Below, piece by piece: positions 44,744 to 53,948 of a stretch of 64,000 bases of DNA. Where the stretch lies: positions 1,302,001 to 1,366,000 of the forward strand of contig CBDATC010000002.1 of assembly GCA_965199765.1 (NCBI GenBank). Direction: 5' to 3'. The notes below the pieces were generated by a model. It searched no databases. It saw only the letters and a list, made by a program, of their open reading frames with translations, and had not been told where the DNA came from. This DNA is from JAPOXR01 sp965199765. Lineage in GTDB: Bacteria; Pseudomonadota; Alphaproteobacteria; Rhodobacterales; Rhodobacteraceae. The position numbers and the translations under genes were made by a program. Each line of letters starts with the position of its first letter. Positions within the stretch are counted from its first letter, which is position 1.

Positions 44744-45778
44744 TCATGGGACACTCAGATAAGATTGATAGGCGAAAAGCGCGGCAAGACCGCCGGTGTG
44801 CCAAAAACAGACACGGTCCCCTTTATTGATCTCCCCGGTTGCGAGCAAAGCTGGAATCGCGGCGAAGGTTTTGGCCGTATAGGCTGGATCAAGCAATATG
44901 CCTTCGTTCACCGCCATCAATTCCATCGCTTCCTTTGCCGGTTGACCGATCTTGCCGTAGCCAGGATCCAGAGCGCCGTCCCATACATTGTAATCGGCAT
45001 CAGAAACCTTGTCAGCTTCGGGAACCATCTGAATCAATCTACCCATAACTCTCCGAAGCCGCGGTTTCTGCAGTTCGGCGGAGCGGCGAACGCAGCTGCC
45101 GACTACCGTCGCTTTGTTTTCAGCGATTCTAAGACCTGCCAGCAAACCTGTGTGGGTTGCTCCGCTTCCAGAAGCGACAACGAAAGCATCAAATTCCGAA
45201 TCCTGACTCAGAAACTCCCAAGCTGCCCGCACATAACCCAGCGCTCCCAGCGGCGGGTACCCTTCTCCCAAATGTATGACGTACGGCGATCGCCCGCTTT
45301 CGCGCAAGACGTTTGCTCGTTGCTCCAGCGCTTGGTCTGCCGCCTCTTCGTTTTCACCTTCTGGGAACCATACGATCTCAGCATTAAGCAAAGAATTCAG
45401 AAACACATTGCCGTTGCTGTGATATTCGCCGCTCATGGAACTGACACGGTTTTCCAATTGAACAATTGTCCGCATCCCGAGAGAGTTCGCACAGGCCGCA
45501 GCGGTCCGAACGAAATTTGATTGGACCGCTCCCGTGATCAAAACCGTGTCTGCATTCTTTTCCAGCGCATCTCCGAGATAGAATTCCAGCTGTCTCGCTT
45601 TGTTGCCGCCAAGAGTTGGTCCCGCCAAGTCATCGCGTTTGATCCACAAGTCAACGCCGAATCTATCTGATAGGCGATTCAGCCGGGATAGCGGCGTAAC
45701 TCCTTGGACAAGATGTGTTCGTGGAAACTCAGCGAGAGCTTCAGGACGATTTGTTTCGGTTATAATCTGTCGCTGCAT
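44744..45778 (-). CDS. PLP-dependent D-cysteine desulfhydrase / ACC deaminase family
   Basis: The 344-aa fold-type II PLP enzyme shows LWIKRDDLAGPTLGGNKARQ with the PLP lysine, TGAVQSNFVRTAAACANSLG and the phosphate-binding VVASGSGATHTGLLAGL. Members release sulfide and ammonia from D-cysteine or open 1-aminocyclopropane-1-carboxylate. Which substrate applies here cannot be decided by eye. It stands alone between insertion-sequence remnants. Confidence 0.83.
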   Translation of the reverse strand: MQRQIITETNRPEALAEFPRTHLVQGVTPLSRLNRLSDRFGVDLWIKRDDLAGPTLGGNKARQLEFYLGDALEKNADTVLITGAVQSNFVRTAAACANSLGMRTIVQLENRVSSMSGEYHSNGNVFLNSLLNAEIVWFPEGENEEAADQALEQRANVLRESGRSPYVIHLGEGYPPLGALGYVRAAWEFLSQDSEFDAFVVASGSGATHTGLLAGLRIAENKATVVGSCVRRSAELQKPRLRRVMGRLIQMVPEADKVSDADYNVWDGALDPGYGKIGQPAKEAMELMAVNEGILLDPAYTAKTFAAIPALLATGEINKGDRVCFWHTGGLAALFAYQSYLSVP

Positions 45779-45890
45779 ATCCTCTGACCTGATTGGGCAA
45801 CACGGCGTTGGTATAACCTGTCCTTATTCGCTTACACGGCACAAGCAAAAGAAAGGCGCCGGCAGCAAACTCCTTAATGTAAACTCATTT

Positions 45891-46287
45891 GAGCCTCTTT
45901 CAAAATCAGCCGCGCACCTGCTTTTCTGCGAAAAAACGCTGAAATCGAGGGGGTGCGCAGTTGTAAGGAATCGGTCATCCGTGGTGTCTTGTAAAGTGCC
46001 AAACCCACAAAATAACGGAGGTGTGGCCGATGTCCTTGCAGGAGAGTACAAATGATCGCTGGTGTTTTTTGCAAGAGGAACTTTTTCCTTTTCTCAGCGA
46101 AGAGGCCGGTCCGCTCGGCGACCGCCATGAGCAGCTCATCATAGCGATCGAGCATTCTAGGCTGGAGCATCAGATCCGGCTCACCGGCCGCAGGCCCGTC
46201 CGTCCGCGCAAAGGAGAGGAGGTGAAAAAACCGCTCACCCGTCTGCAGCGTCATCGAATTTCCAAGATTTCTGAACTCCGGAAATGA
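45891..46287 (+). mobile_element. insertion-sequence left end with truncated transposase
   Basis: The left end GAGCCTCTTTCAAAATCAGC matches 49099 onward for about 100 bases (CTGAAATCGAG, GGGTGCGC). A frame from ATG 46030 to 46287 encodes about 85 residues (LQEELFPFLSEEAGPLGDRH, then a GRRPVRPRKGEE segment) like the N-terminus of IS5/IS1182-type transposases, and then stops. The rest of the transposase and the right end are missing. Confidence 0.6.
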
Positions 46288-46389
46288 CTGCCTCCGGCGG
46301 CTATAGCCCTTCATCGAGCGCAATCTCCATAATCGTATGCGAAACTCCGCGTCTTATGTGGACTTAGCTATATTGAACTTGTGTGCAAT

Positions 46390-46404
46390 CTAATATCATA
46401 TTAG
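46390..46404. promoter_or_regulatory. palindromic operator candidate of the abiE operon
   Basis: CTAATAT-C-ATATTAG is a perfect inverted repeat 30 bases upstream of abiEi. It overlaps a plausible -10 region, with TTGAAC at 46373-46378 as a candidate -35. AbiEi antitoxins of characterised systems repress their own promoter by binding inverted repeats, so this is the likely autoregulatory site. Confidence 0.55.
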
Positions 46405-46434
46405 AATTTCTGCGAATAGAGCGGATTTTGCAGT

Positions 46435-47259
46435 ATGATACCCGAGCGCACCACTACCTTGCCGGGCTATGTTGAAGAACTGGCATCGAGCGGGCGGACC
46501 ACCTTCACGCGCGAGGATGCAATGGAGGCGTTGGGGGTTAGCCACGGCGCCTTCCTTGACGCAGCTGCGCGCTTGAAGAAGCGGAGGCATATCTTCGCGC
46601 CGCGCCGAGGTTTCTACGTCATCACGCCCACGCGGTATCTCAAGTGGGGAGCGCCTCCGCCAAGCTGGTACATCGATGCCATGATGAAGAATGCAGGGCG
46701 GCCATACTACGTCGCGCTCCTAAAGGCTGCAGAGCTGCAGGAGGCAGCGCACCAGGCCGTGATGGAATTTCAAGTGGTCACTGATCGTCAGTGGAAACCT
46801 ATTCGCGCAGGGCGATCGAAACTCGCCTTTTACTTCCGGAAAGACATGGAAAGCGTTGAACAGGGGATTGAGCTAAGAAAGACCGACACCGGTTCAATGC
46901 GAATGTCGTCGCCTGCGCTAACCGCACTTGATCTGGTGCGCTATCCACATGCAAGTGGCGGCATCAGCCATACGGCGAGCGTGCTAAACGAGCTTAGTAC
47001 GCAGATTGATCCGAAGCGTCTCGATGCGCTGCTACCGCCGTTCGAACGGTCCATCGTCCAGCGCCTCGGTTATCTGCTCGATTTTCTGGGCCAAGAAGAG
47101 CTTGCGGCCTGTTTGGAGAGACATCTTTATCGTGGCAACGCGCCGTGGATGGAGTTGGAGCCGCGTGAAGCCGGCGTCATCACTGCCAGCCAAGAGCGAG
47201 AACGCAATTCCCGCTGGAAAATCATTGTCCGCCGTCCAATCGAGGTCGATGAACAATGA
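46435..47259 (+). CDS. abiEi: AbiEi family antitoxin / autorepressor
   Basis: The 274-aa product has an N-terminal winged-helix part (TTFTREDAMEALGVSHGAFL, then RRGFYVITPTRYLKWGAPPP) and a C-terminal domain typical of AbiEi antitoxins. It neutralises the AbiEii nucleotidyltransferase, in most studied cases without direct binding, and represses the operon. It overlaps abiEii by ATGA. This is an intact type IV toxin-antitoxin and abortive-infection pair. Confidence 0.87.
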   Translation: MIPERTTTLPGYVEELASSGRTTFTREDAMEALGVSHGAFLDAAARLKKRRHIFAPRRGFYVITPTRYLKWGAPPPSWYIDAMMKNAGRPYYVALLKAAELQEAAHQAVMEFQVVTDRQWKPIRAGRSKLAFYFRKDMESVEQGIELRKTDTGSMRMSSPALTALDLVRYPHASGGISHTASVLNELSTQIDPKRLDALLPPFERSIVQRLGYLLDFLGQEELAACLERHLYRGNAPWMELEPREAGVITASQERERNSRWKIIVRRPIEVDEQ

Positions 47260-48134
47260 TCCCCGAGACGAACATCACGGCTTGGAGCATTACGGCTCCA
47301 TGGGCTGAGCCGAGGCAGATTGAGCAGGACCTGATTATCTCGCGAGCGCTGGTCGAGATATTCAATCACGACCTTCTGAGTGCCGAGCTGAGGTTTCGCG
47401 GGGGCACTGCGCTCAACAAGATCATCTTCCTGGAGCCTTTGCGGTACTCCGAAGACATCGATTTGGTGCGCACGACCGCAGGCCCTATCGGTCCACTTCT
47501 CGATGCAATGCGAGAAGTGCTGGAACCATGGCTGGGACCTGCTAATTATGCCGCAAGTCCTGTCGCGCCGAAGCTGCGCTTTCGTGTGCCAGCTGAAGAT
47601 GATCCCGACGCGCAGCTTCGGCTGAAGGTCGAGATCAACATCGCAGAAATCGAACCGTTCGACCCGCCGGTCTCAATTCCGTACGCTGTCAAAAACCCAT
47701 GGTTCACGGGTAGTACAACGATAGCGTCGTTCTCCCCTGAAGAACTTTTGGCCACAAAGCTTCGGGCTTTGCTACAGCGCGATAAGGGGCGCGATCTTTT
47801 TGATCTCGACCATGCGCTCGATACGCTGCCCGAACTCAATCTCGATCGGGTTGTTGCGTTGTTTGTCCGATATCTTGGCCAACAGGGTCAGGCTATCTCG
47901 CGGGCAGAGGCTGAGCAGCGGATGCTGGCGAAGTTCGCACGACCTGACCTGCTGGGTGACATTCGCGCATTGCTGACCCCTGATCGTGCAGATTCGTTGG
48001 ATGCTGATGGCGGCCGAGCGGCCTTTCTCAGGGTATTCACAAATGTGATTGCGTTAATCCCCGGAGATCGGTGGACCCGCACTGATGAACTGGCTGAGAC
48101 CTTGGGATTGTCTGAAATCATTGGGGCGAACTGA
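47256..48134 (+). CDS. abiEii: AbiEii nucleotidyltransferase toxin
   Basis: The 292-aa DUF1814 nucleotidyltransferase has the fold's GGTALNKIIF motif, the metal-binding SEDIDLV pair and the downstream TKLRALLQRDKGRDLFDLDH motif. AbiEii/MenT-type toxins transfer nucleotides, stalling translation after phage entry. All motif residues seem intact, so the toxin is probably active and held by AbiEi. Confidence 0.9.
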   Translation: MIPETNITAWSITAPWAEPRQIEQDLIISRALVEIFNHDLLSAELRFRGGTALNKIIFLEPLRYSEDIDLVRTTAGPIGPLLDAMREVLEPWLGPANYAASPVAPKLRFRVPAEDDPDAQLRLKVEINIAEIEPFDPPVSIPYAVKNPWFTGSTTIASFSPEELLATKLRALLQRDKGRDLFDLDHALDTLPELNLDRVVALFVRYLGQQGQAISRAEAEQRMLAKFARPDLLGDIRALLTPDRADSLDADGGRAAFLRVFTNVIALIPGDRWTRTDELAETLGLSEIIGAN

Positions 48135-48182
48135 TGTCCGCGTCTATGTTTGCTTCTGTATTGGTGTATTGGGCAGAAAATT

Positions 48183-48400
48183 ATGAACCAAGCTGAGTTC
48201 GCGCGAATATTTAATGAGCGCCCCGAAAGCTTCGCGTGGTTCCTTGGGGCGGGCGCATCGTGTAATGTCAATCTTCCGACTGCGGAAGATATCATCACTG
48301 ACCTGAAACGACGGAATTATTGCCGTGAAGAAAACCAAAGCTTCTCAACCAAAGAGCTGCGGAACGACGCGGTAAGTGCGCAGTTTGAAGGCTACTTGCG
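48183..48400 (+). pseudogene. SIR2-like protein, N-terminal fragment
   Basis: Starting at ATG 48183 the frame reads ERPESFAWFLGAGASCNVNL and PTAEDIITDLKRRNYC, the NAD-binding start of SIR2-type defence proteins. After about 70 residues homology stops near 48400, where the sequence switches to an OLD-nuclease fragment in another frame. SIR2 domains in defence genes degrade NAD on infection. Only the N-terminal piece survives. Confidence 0.7.
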
Positions 48401-49098
48401 CTCTCACCGTTTTTCCTGTCCCGCATCATGGACCTTTGCGAGGACATCGCTGAGATGGATACGGCGCAAGTCATGCTGTCTAGTCACAGCGCGTCGTTCC
48501 TTTCCCGCGTAAAGCCAGAAACGCTTCGGTATTGCCGCCTCGACGCGAAAGCCGGACAAAGCTCGATCAGAGCACTCACTCTGCCACCCGTGACCGAAGA
48601 AGCTGGCAAGTATGTGCGGCAAGCCGTGCGGGCCTATCCGGAGCTTTACTTCGCGAAGCTCGTTGTGCTGGCGAAGGCGAATCCGAGCAGATCGTGTTGC
48701 CGAAGCTTGCTGCAGCGCGCGGCCTTCATCTCGGCAAAGCCTTCTGTCCGATCGTCCCCTTAGGTGGGCGCCACGTCGAGCATTTCCGGCGGTTGCTCAA
48801 CGACCTTTCGATTCCGCACGTCACTTTGCTCGATCTTGATTACGGTCGACAGCCTGGCGGTGCCGCCGCGATTCGCAACATTGTCAAAAAACTTCTGGGG
48901 TTCGGGGTCGTGTTCAATGACTGCAAGCATGTTAAAAGCAGTGAGATCGATCTCAACGATATCGATGAGTTGTCTGACGAGGATACCGACTTCGAATATG
49001 CTGAAGACGCTGACAAGAGTCTTGGAATCTATTGGCTTGAAACCCTTCACGAACTGAACGTTTTCTTGTCGGTTCCGATAGATATCGACTTCTCGATA
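48401..49098 (+). pseudogene. OLD-family ATPase/TOPRIM nuclease, C-terminal fragment with frameshift
   Basis: The fragment begins PFFLSRIMDLCEDIAEM and continues AQVMLSSHSASFLSRVKPET (the end of the ABC-type ATPase with its His switch). A one-base loss at 48670-48672 breaks VVL from the TOPRIM glutamate motif GEGESEQIVLPKL, which resumes in the next frame, followed by LLDLDYGRQPGG with the Asp pair. The 3' end is cut by the insertion-sequence remnant at 49099. OLD nucleases occur in Gabija and similar antiphage systems. This copy is dead. Confidence 0.75.
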
Positions 49099-49483
49099 GA
49101 GCCTTTTTCAAAATCAGCCGCGCGCCTGGGTTTTTGAGGGAAACCGCTGAAATCGAGCGGGTGCGCGGCTGCAGGAAAGATTTCTGTCATCTGATGTTCG
49201 GCGTGATCGCCCTGCTGACCGATCAGATGATGCGCATGAACATCTGAACCGGCTTCACCCCCCCCCTTAGGTCACCGCCCCCAGGAGAGCTTCCTGTCTC
49301 GGGAAGCCGCCCCCGCTCAACTTGAAAAAAGGCCTGAAGCCGAAAAAAGGGCTAGGCCGACTCCAGCACGGCGATTCAGGACCAATCCCGACCCGACAAG
49401 ACCGTGATCAGCGCCGGGCGGCGGGTGTCAGCCGGACCGGAGCTCCGAAGGCTGGAATCGTCGAGGAATTTTGCAAGAGGCTC
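49099..49483 (+). mobile_element. internally deleted insertion sequence, 385 bp, both ends present
   Basis: It begins GAGCCTTTTTCAAAATCAGC and ends with the inverted counterpart (reverse strand GAGCCTCTTGCAAAATTCC), so both termini remain while the transposase is deleted. The left 100 bases match 45891 onward, and the right 200 match 43922-44108. It truncates the OLD gene fragment. Such a short two-ended copy could still be moved by a transposase supplied elsewhere. Confidence 0.65.
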
Positions 49484-49580
49484 ATTTGTAATTTCAGGGT
49501 TTGACCCATGCATAACTTGCCGGACGACAATTGAATGGATAGTCTTATGCTAAAGAAAGAAACGCAAAACCGGAGGAACA

Positions 49581-50987
49581 ATGCACACCGTCGATTTCCG
49601 CAATGACGCTTCGCGTGAAGTCTGGGAAAAAGACCGCAGACACTTCCTGCATCCTTTCACCCATTTTGACAGTTTCGAAGATTCCGGAGCGCTGATCATC
49701 ACCGAAGGATCAGGCAGTGAAATCACCGACATCAACGGTCAAACCTATCTTGATGCGGTCGGAGGTCTTTGGTGCACGAATATCGGACTCGGACGCAAGG
49801 AAATGGCCGATACGATCGCCGAACAGGTGCAGAAACTCGCATACAGTTCGACATTTACCGATATGTCCAATAGCCCCGCGGCTCTGCTCGCAGCCAAACT
49901 GGCCGAACTGTCTCCGGGCGATCTTAACCGCGTTCACCTTTCAACCGGCGGCTCAACAGCGGTCGACAGCGCGTTTCGGCTAATCCACTTCTATCAGCGG
50001 TGTGCTGGGCATCCAGACAAGACACACGTGATTGCCCGCAGACAATCCTACCACGGATCAACTTACGCTTCGATGTCGATAGGCTATAAGAAATCCGATC
50101 GCGTTCATGGCTTCAACTTTATTGAAGACACGATCCACCATATTTCCGAGCCGGACATTTACCGCGCGCCTGAGAATATGAGCGAAGACGAGTATTGCGA
50201 CTCGCTGGTTACAGAATTCGAGGAGAAAATCGCTGAAATCGGTGCTGAGCGCGTCGGCGGTTTCTTTGCGGAACCGGTGATGGGTGCCGGTGGTGTCCTG
50301 GTTCCGCCCAAAGGATATATCCGGAAAATGCGCGATGTCTGCAAACAGCACGATATTCTTTACGTCTCGGATGAAGTTGTCACGGCGTTCGGACGGCTGG
50401 GTCATTGGTTCGCCTCTGAAGACGTTTTCGGCATCGTGCCGGACATCATTTGCTCAGCCAAGGGGCTATCGTCGGGATATCTTCCGATAGGCGCGACGCT
50501 GTATTCGGACCGAATGCATGACGTCATCACCGAAGGCGACAAAGACCGTGTGTATACCAGCGGCTTCACATATGCCGGACATCCGGTCTGCTGTACAGCG
50601 GCACTGAAGAACATCGAAATCATGGAGCGCGAAAACATCCTGCAGCATTCGCGGGAAGTCGGCGCGTATTTTGGCGAAAGGCTTAAGGACTTGGAAGACT
50701 TGCCCATAGTCGGCAATGTCCGCGGCGCCGGCCTGATGCGATGCGTCGAAAACGTAATGAACCGGCAAACCAAAGAAGCCTTTCCTGACGAAGTCAATAT
50801 TGGAACGAGAATCTCAGATGCAGCTGAGCGTCTTGGACTGCTGGTCAGGCCGATTGGACGTCTGAATGTCATGTCTCCGCCGCTTATCATTACAAAGAAG
50901 GAAGTCGACTTCGTGGTTGACCGGCTGGGACAGGCGATTGAAACGGTTCATCAAGACCTCGTGAAGGAAGGTTGGAACCCTGTCTGA
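49581..50987 (+). CDS. class III pyridoxal-phosphate aminotransferase
   Basis: The 468-aa enzyme belongs to the omega-aminotransferase group (taurine:pyruvate, beta-alanine:pyruvate and relatives). Signature elements are GGLWCTNIGLGRKEMADTIA, HLSTGGSTAVDSAFRLIHFY, YVSDEVVTAFGRLGHWFASE and the PLP lysine in SAKGLSSGYLPIGA. A GGAGGAACAATG start context supports translation from 49581. It heads a rightward cluster with a Rieske oxygenase and an ABC importer, so it probably removes the amino group from the imported amine or its oxidation product. Confidence 0.88.
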   Translation: MHTVDFRNDASREVWEKDRRHFLHPFTHFDSFEDSGALIITEGSGSEITDINGQTYLDAVGGLWCTNIGLGRKEMADTIAEQVQKLAYSSTFTDMSNSPAALLAAKLAELSPGDLNRVHLSTGGSTAVDSAFRLIHFYQRCAGHPDKTHVIARRQSYHGSTYASMSIGYKKSDRVHGFNFIEDTIHHISEPDIYRAPENMSEDEYCDSLVTEFEEKIAEIGAERVGGFFAEPVMGAGGVLVPPKGYIRKMRDVCKQHDILYVSDEVVTAFGRLGHWFASEDVFGIVPDIICSAKGLSSGYLPIGATLYSDRMHDVITEGDKDRVYTSGFTYAGHPVCCTAALKNIEIMERENILQHSREVGAYFGERLKDLEDLPIVGNVRGAGLMRCVENVMNRQTKEAFPDEVNIGTRISDAAERLGLLVRPIGRLNVMSPPLIITKKEVDFVVDRLGQAIETVHQDLVKEGWNPV

Positions 50988-51055
50988 ACTGCTGAAGCTG
51001 GGCTTTGCCCTAAGGTAGCGACAGCTGCCACTGTTAATCGGCGCGGACTGAATCC

Positions 51056-52252
51056 ATGCGCATTGGTTCACCGAAAGAAATCTGGGACCGCAGGGGATTG
51101 CCGGGCTGGACATATTTTTCGGATGAGCTGTTCTCACTTGAGCGAGATCTGATTTTCAAGACTCACTGGCAGTGCGTGTGCCACGTCAACGACATACCGA
51201 CCCCAGGCTGCTTCACGACATTTGATCTTGCTGGCGAACGCGCGCTGATTGTGCGGGGCAACGACCAAAAAATCAGATCATTTCATAACTTGTGCCGGCA
51301 TCGGGGATCCCGTGTTGTCGCAGCGAGTTCAGGGAAAAATCTTACTTCTATTTCGTGCCCGTTTCATGGTTGGACCTACAATTTGGACGGCAGTTTGCGC
51401 GGTGTTGCCAGACCCCATGAGTTTCCAGAATTGAATAACTCCGACTGGGGCTTGAAGCCGGTTGAAATGGAGATTTGGCACGGGTTTGTTTTTGTCCGCT
51501 TTTGCCCCGGACCGCAAGGAAGCGTCGCATCCGTTCTCAAACGCATTGAGCCCGAAGCCGCTTGCTACCAGCTGAAGGAATTGCTGCCCGTCGAAAGCGA
51601 TGCCGCCAGCGAAACAATCGATGCGAATTGGAAGTCTGTCCGTGATGTCGACAATGAAGGCTACCATGTGGCCCAGGCTCATCCCGGCCTCCATGATCTT
51701 TTTGGCAAAGGCTATTTTGATGAACCTTACAGTGATGGTGTTGCGCGCTCGGTCGGACCATTCAACACAAAAGCCGCACGATCATGGTCCGTCCGCCATT
51801 ACAAAAACATACTGCCTGAAGCGAACTGGCTTCCAGAGAGTCATCGGCGACTTTGGCTGTATGTTGGGGTGTTTCCCAACCTTGTGTTTGGATTTTACCC
51901 GGACAGTGTGATCTTCTACCAGGAAATTCCTGTCACAGCGACCCGCACGCTTCAGCGCAGCGCGGTTTACCGCCGACCAAGTGAATCGCGCGAACTTCGC
52001 CTCGCCCGATATTTGAGCGGCCGCATCGATCGGCACGCGGTCGCAGAAGACCGTCTGCTTACGGTGTGGTCAACAGAAGCCACTCAATCTTCGGCATTTG
52101 ATCATATCCTCCTTTCCGACCTTGAATATGGCGTCTGGTCGTTTCACGAGCATTTAAGAAATCTGCTTCCGGTGCTCGGCAACGAACACGAACCAGCAAG
52201 TGGAACCGTGGCAGCATTGAATGCTTCGATATTGTCGAGGACCGCGCATTGA
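51056..52252 (+). CDS. Rieske [2Fe-2S] ring-hydroxylating oxygenase alpha subunit family
   Basis: The 398-aa product has the Rieske cluster ligands CRHRGSRV (CxH) and CPFHGWTYN (CxxH). The mononuclear iron site follows in VRDVDNEGYHVAQAHPGLHD (Asp, two His). The family includes aromatic dioxygenases and N-demethylases of quaternary amines such as glycine betaine, carnitine and stachydrine. With a PotABC-like importer directly downstream an amine substrate is more likely than an aromatic. No small subunit or reductase gene adjoins. The TTGA overlap with the next gene suggests coupling. Confidence 0.85.
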   Translation: MRIGSPKEIWDRRGLPGWTYFSDELFSLERDLIFKTHWQCVCHVNDIPTPGCFTTFDLAGERALIVRGNDQKIRSFHNLCRHRGSRVVAASSGKNLTSISCPFHGWTYNLDGSLRGVARPHEFPELNNSDWGLKPVEMEIWHGFVFVRFCPGPQGSVASVLKRIEPEAACYQLKELLPVESDAASETIDANWKSVRDVDNEGYHVAQAHPGLHDLFGKGYFDEPYSDGVARSVGPFNTKAARSWSVRHYKNILPEANWLPESHRRLWLYVGVFPNLVFGFYPDSVIFYQEIPVTATRTLQRSAVYRRPSESRELRLARYLSGRIDRHAVAEDRLLTVWSTEATQSSAFDHILLSDLEYGVWSFHEHLRNLLPVLGNEHEPASGTVAALNASILSRTAH

Positions 52253-53133
52253 CTGTCTTCGCCGGATTCCAGCGTTGGCTTCGCACTCCGAACGGACGCG
52301 GCATCACCCTCGTCAGCCCCCCGTTCATTTACGCTTTTCTGTTGCTTGCCGCGCCTCTCGCGGCGGTGGTTGCATTCAGCTTTTGGACTCAAAATTATCT
52401 GGAGCTCGATCGAACCTTTACCATTGCGAACTACCGTGAAGCATGGACTGAACCCGTATACCGGGTTCTGATGTTCAGATCTCTGACGATTTCGGCGATC
52501 GTCACGATTGTCACCGTGCTTCTTGCATTCCCGATCGCGTATTTTGTTTCTTTTTACGTCCGTCCGGAGAAAAAACCGCTGTGGATTTTTCTGATCACAA
52601 TTCCGTTTTGGACCAGTTACCTGATGCGGATATTTTTGTGGAAGGTCATTCTTGGATTCAATGGCGTTATCAATGGGTCATTGATGGAGCTCGGCATCAT
52701 TGAAGAACCATTGAGCTTCATCCTCTACAATGTGAACGCGGTTGTGATCACATTAAGCCATGCTTGGGCTCCTTTCGCTATCCTTCCGATTTTCGTGGCT
52801 CTTGAAAAGATCGACAAATCCTATTTGGAGGCGGCCACGGATCTTGGCGACGGACCCCTGCACAGGTTTGTGAGCATCACGCTGCCCCTGGCTTTTCCAG
52901 GAATATTCGCAGCCGCGCTGATCGTATTCATCCCGACAGTTGGCGATTACGTCACTCCGCGGCTTGTCGGCGGGCCAGGCGGTTTGATGATTTCCAACAT
53001 GATCGAGCTTCAGTTCAAGAAAGCCAATAATCCACCCCTCGGCGCAGCGCTCGCAATATCCGCAATGTTCATCGTTACAGCGGTTTCACTGCTCTTGGCG
53101 CGGATAAGCAGACCCTATCTGAGAGACCATTGA
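52249..53133 (+). CDS. ABC transporter permease (PotB-like)
   Basis: The 294-aa protein has six hydrophobic spans and the ABC-permease EAA loop, seen as YLEAATDLGDGPLHRFVSIT. GDYVTPRLVGGPGGLMISNM is characteristic of polyamine/amine importers of the PotB group. The TTG start overlaps the stop of the oxygenase gene. It pairs with the next gene to make the membrane channel. Confidence 0.9.
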   Translation: MTVFAGFQRWLRTPNGRGITLVSPPFIYAFLLLAAPLAAVVAFSFWTQNYLELDRTFTIANYREAWTEPVYRVLMFRSLTISAIVTIVTVLLAFPIAYFVSFYVRPEKKPLWIFLITIPFWTSYLMRIFLWKVILGFNGVINGSLMELGIIEEPLSFILYNVNAVVITLSHAWAPFAILPIFVALEKIDKSYLEAATDLGDGPLHRFVSITLPLAFPGIFAAALIVFIPTVGDYVTPRLVGGPGGLMISNMIELQFKKANNPPLGAALAISAMFIVTAVSLLLARISRPYLRDH

Positions 53134-53948
53134 TGCGCCGGTTCCGAGTCAGTTGGATTGCGGTGTATGTCGTTGTTTATCTGGTTTTCCTTTACCTGCC
53201 GGTTATGCTGCTTCCCATTTTCGCGTTTAATGACAGCAGCATTGTCGCGTTTCCGCTCAAAGGATTCACGCTTGATTGGTTCATACTGCTTTGGGAAACC
53301 GAAGCGCTGCACGGAGCGGTGCTCAACAGCTTGGTTATTGCCGGAATTACGGCATTCATCAGCACTCTGCTGGGCTTATGCGCCGCACGATCAGCCAACC
53401 GCTATGAGTTTCTGATGAAACGTGGAATCATGGGATTGATTATGATTCCGCTGGTCCTGCCCGAGATCGTCGTTGGTGTTTCTCTGCTTGTCGTCATTCT
53501 CCAATTCGGTTTTGACTTGTCGCTATGGAGCATCGTGCTCGGTCATGTTTTGATCTGCACACCATTCAGTGTCGTGGTTCTGTCAACAGCCTTCAACAAT
53601 CTCGATAAGAGTTTAGAAGAAGCGGCGTTTGACCTTGGAGAAACACGCTGGTCCACTTTCCGATTGATCAGTTTGCCGCTGATCATGCCGGGAGTGATCG
53701 CAAGCCTTCTGATCTCGTTTACAATATCACTGGATGAATTCATCATTGCATTTTTCTTGGCGGGGACAGAAGTCACGCTGCCCGTCTATATCTGGAGTCT
53801 GCTGCGGTTTCCTGCGCGGCTGCCAAGTGTGATGGCGTTAGGAACCCTGCTTTTGGCGGCATCACTCATCCTGTTGATTGCCGCTGAAACGATTCGCCGA
53901 CGCGGTGCAAAGCGAGCAGGATTGACCCACACGGGAGGGCTGTTTTGA
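53133..53948 (+). CDS. ABC transporter permease (PotC-like)
   Basis: The 271-aa second permease has six spans and the EAA loop SLEEAAFDLGETRWSTFRLI. ISFTISLDEFIIAFFLAGTE is diagnostic of PotC-type permeases. The ATG at 53133 overlaps the previous stop (TGATG). A TTG one codon earlier is an alternative. Confidence 0.9.
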   Translation: MRRFRVSWIAVYVVVYLVFLYLPVMLLPIFAFNDSSIVAFPLKGFTLDWFILLWETEALHGAVLNSLVIAGITAFISTLLGLCAARSANRYEFLMKRGIMGLIMIPLVLPEIVVGVSLLVVILQFGFDLSLWSIVLGHVLICTPFSVVVLSTAFNNLDKSLEEAAFDLGETRWSTFRLISLPLIMPGVIASLLISFTISLDEFIIAFFLAGTEVTLPVYIWSLLRFPARLPSVMALGTLLLAASLILLIAAETIRRRGAKRAGLTHTGGLF

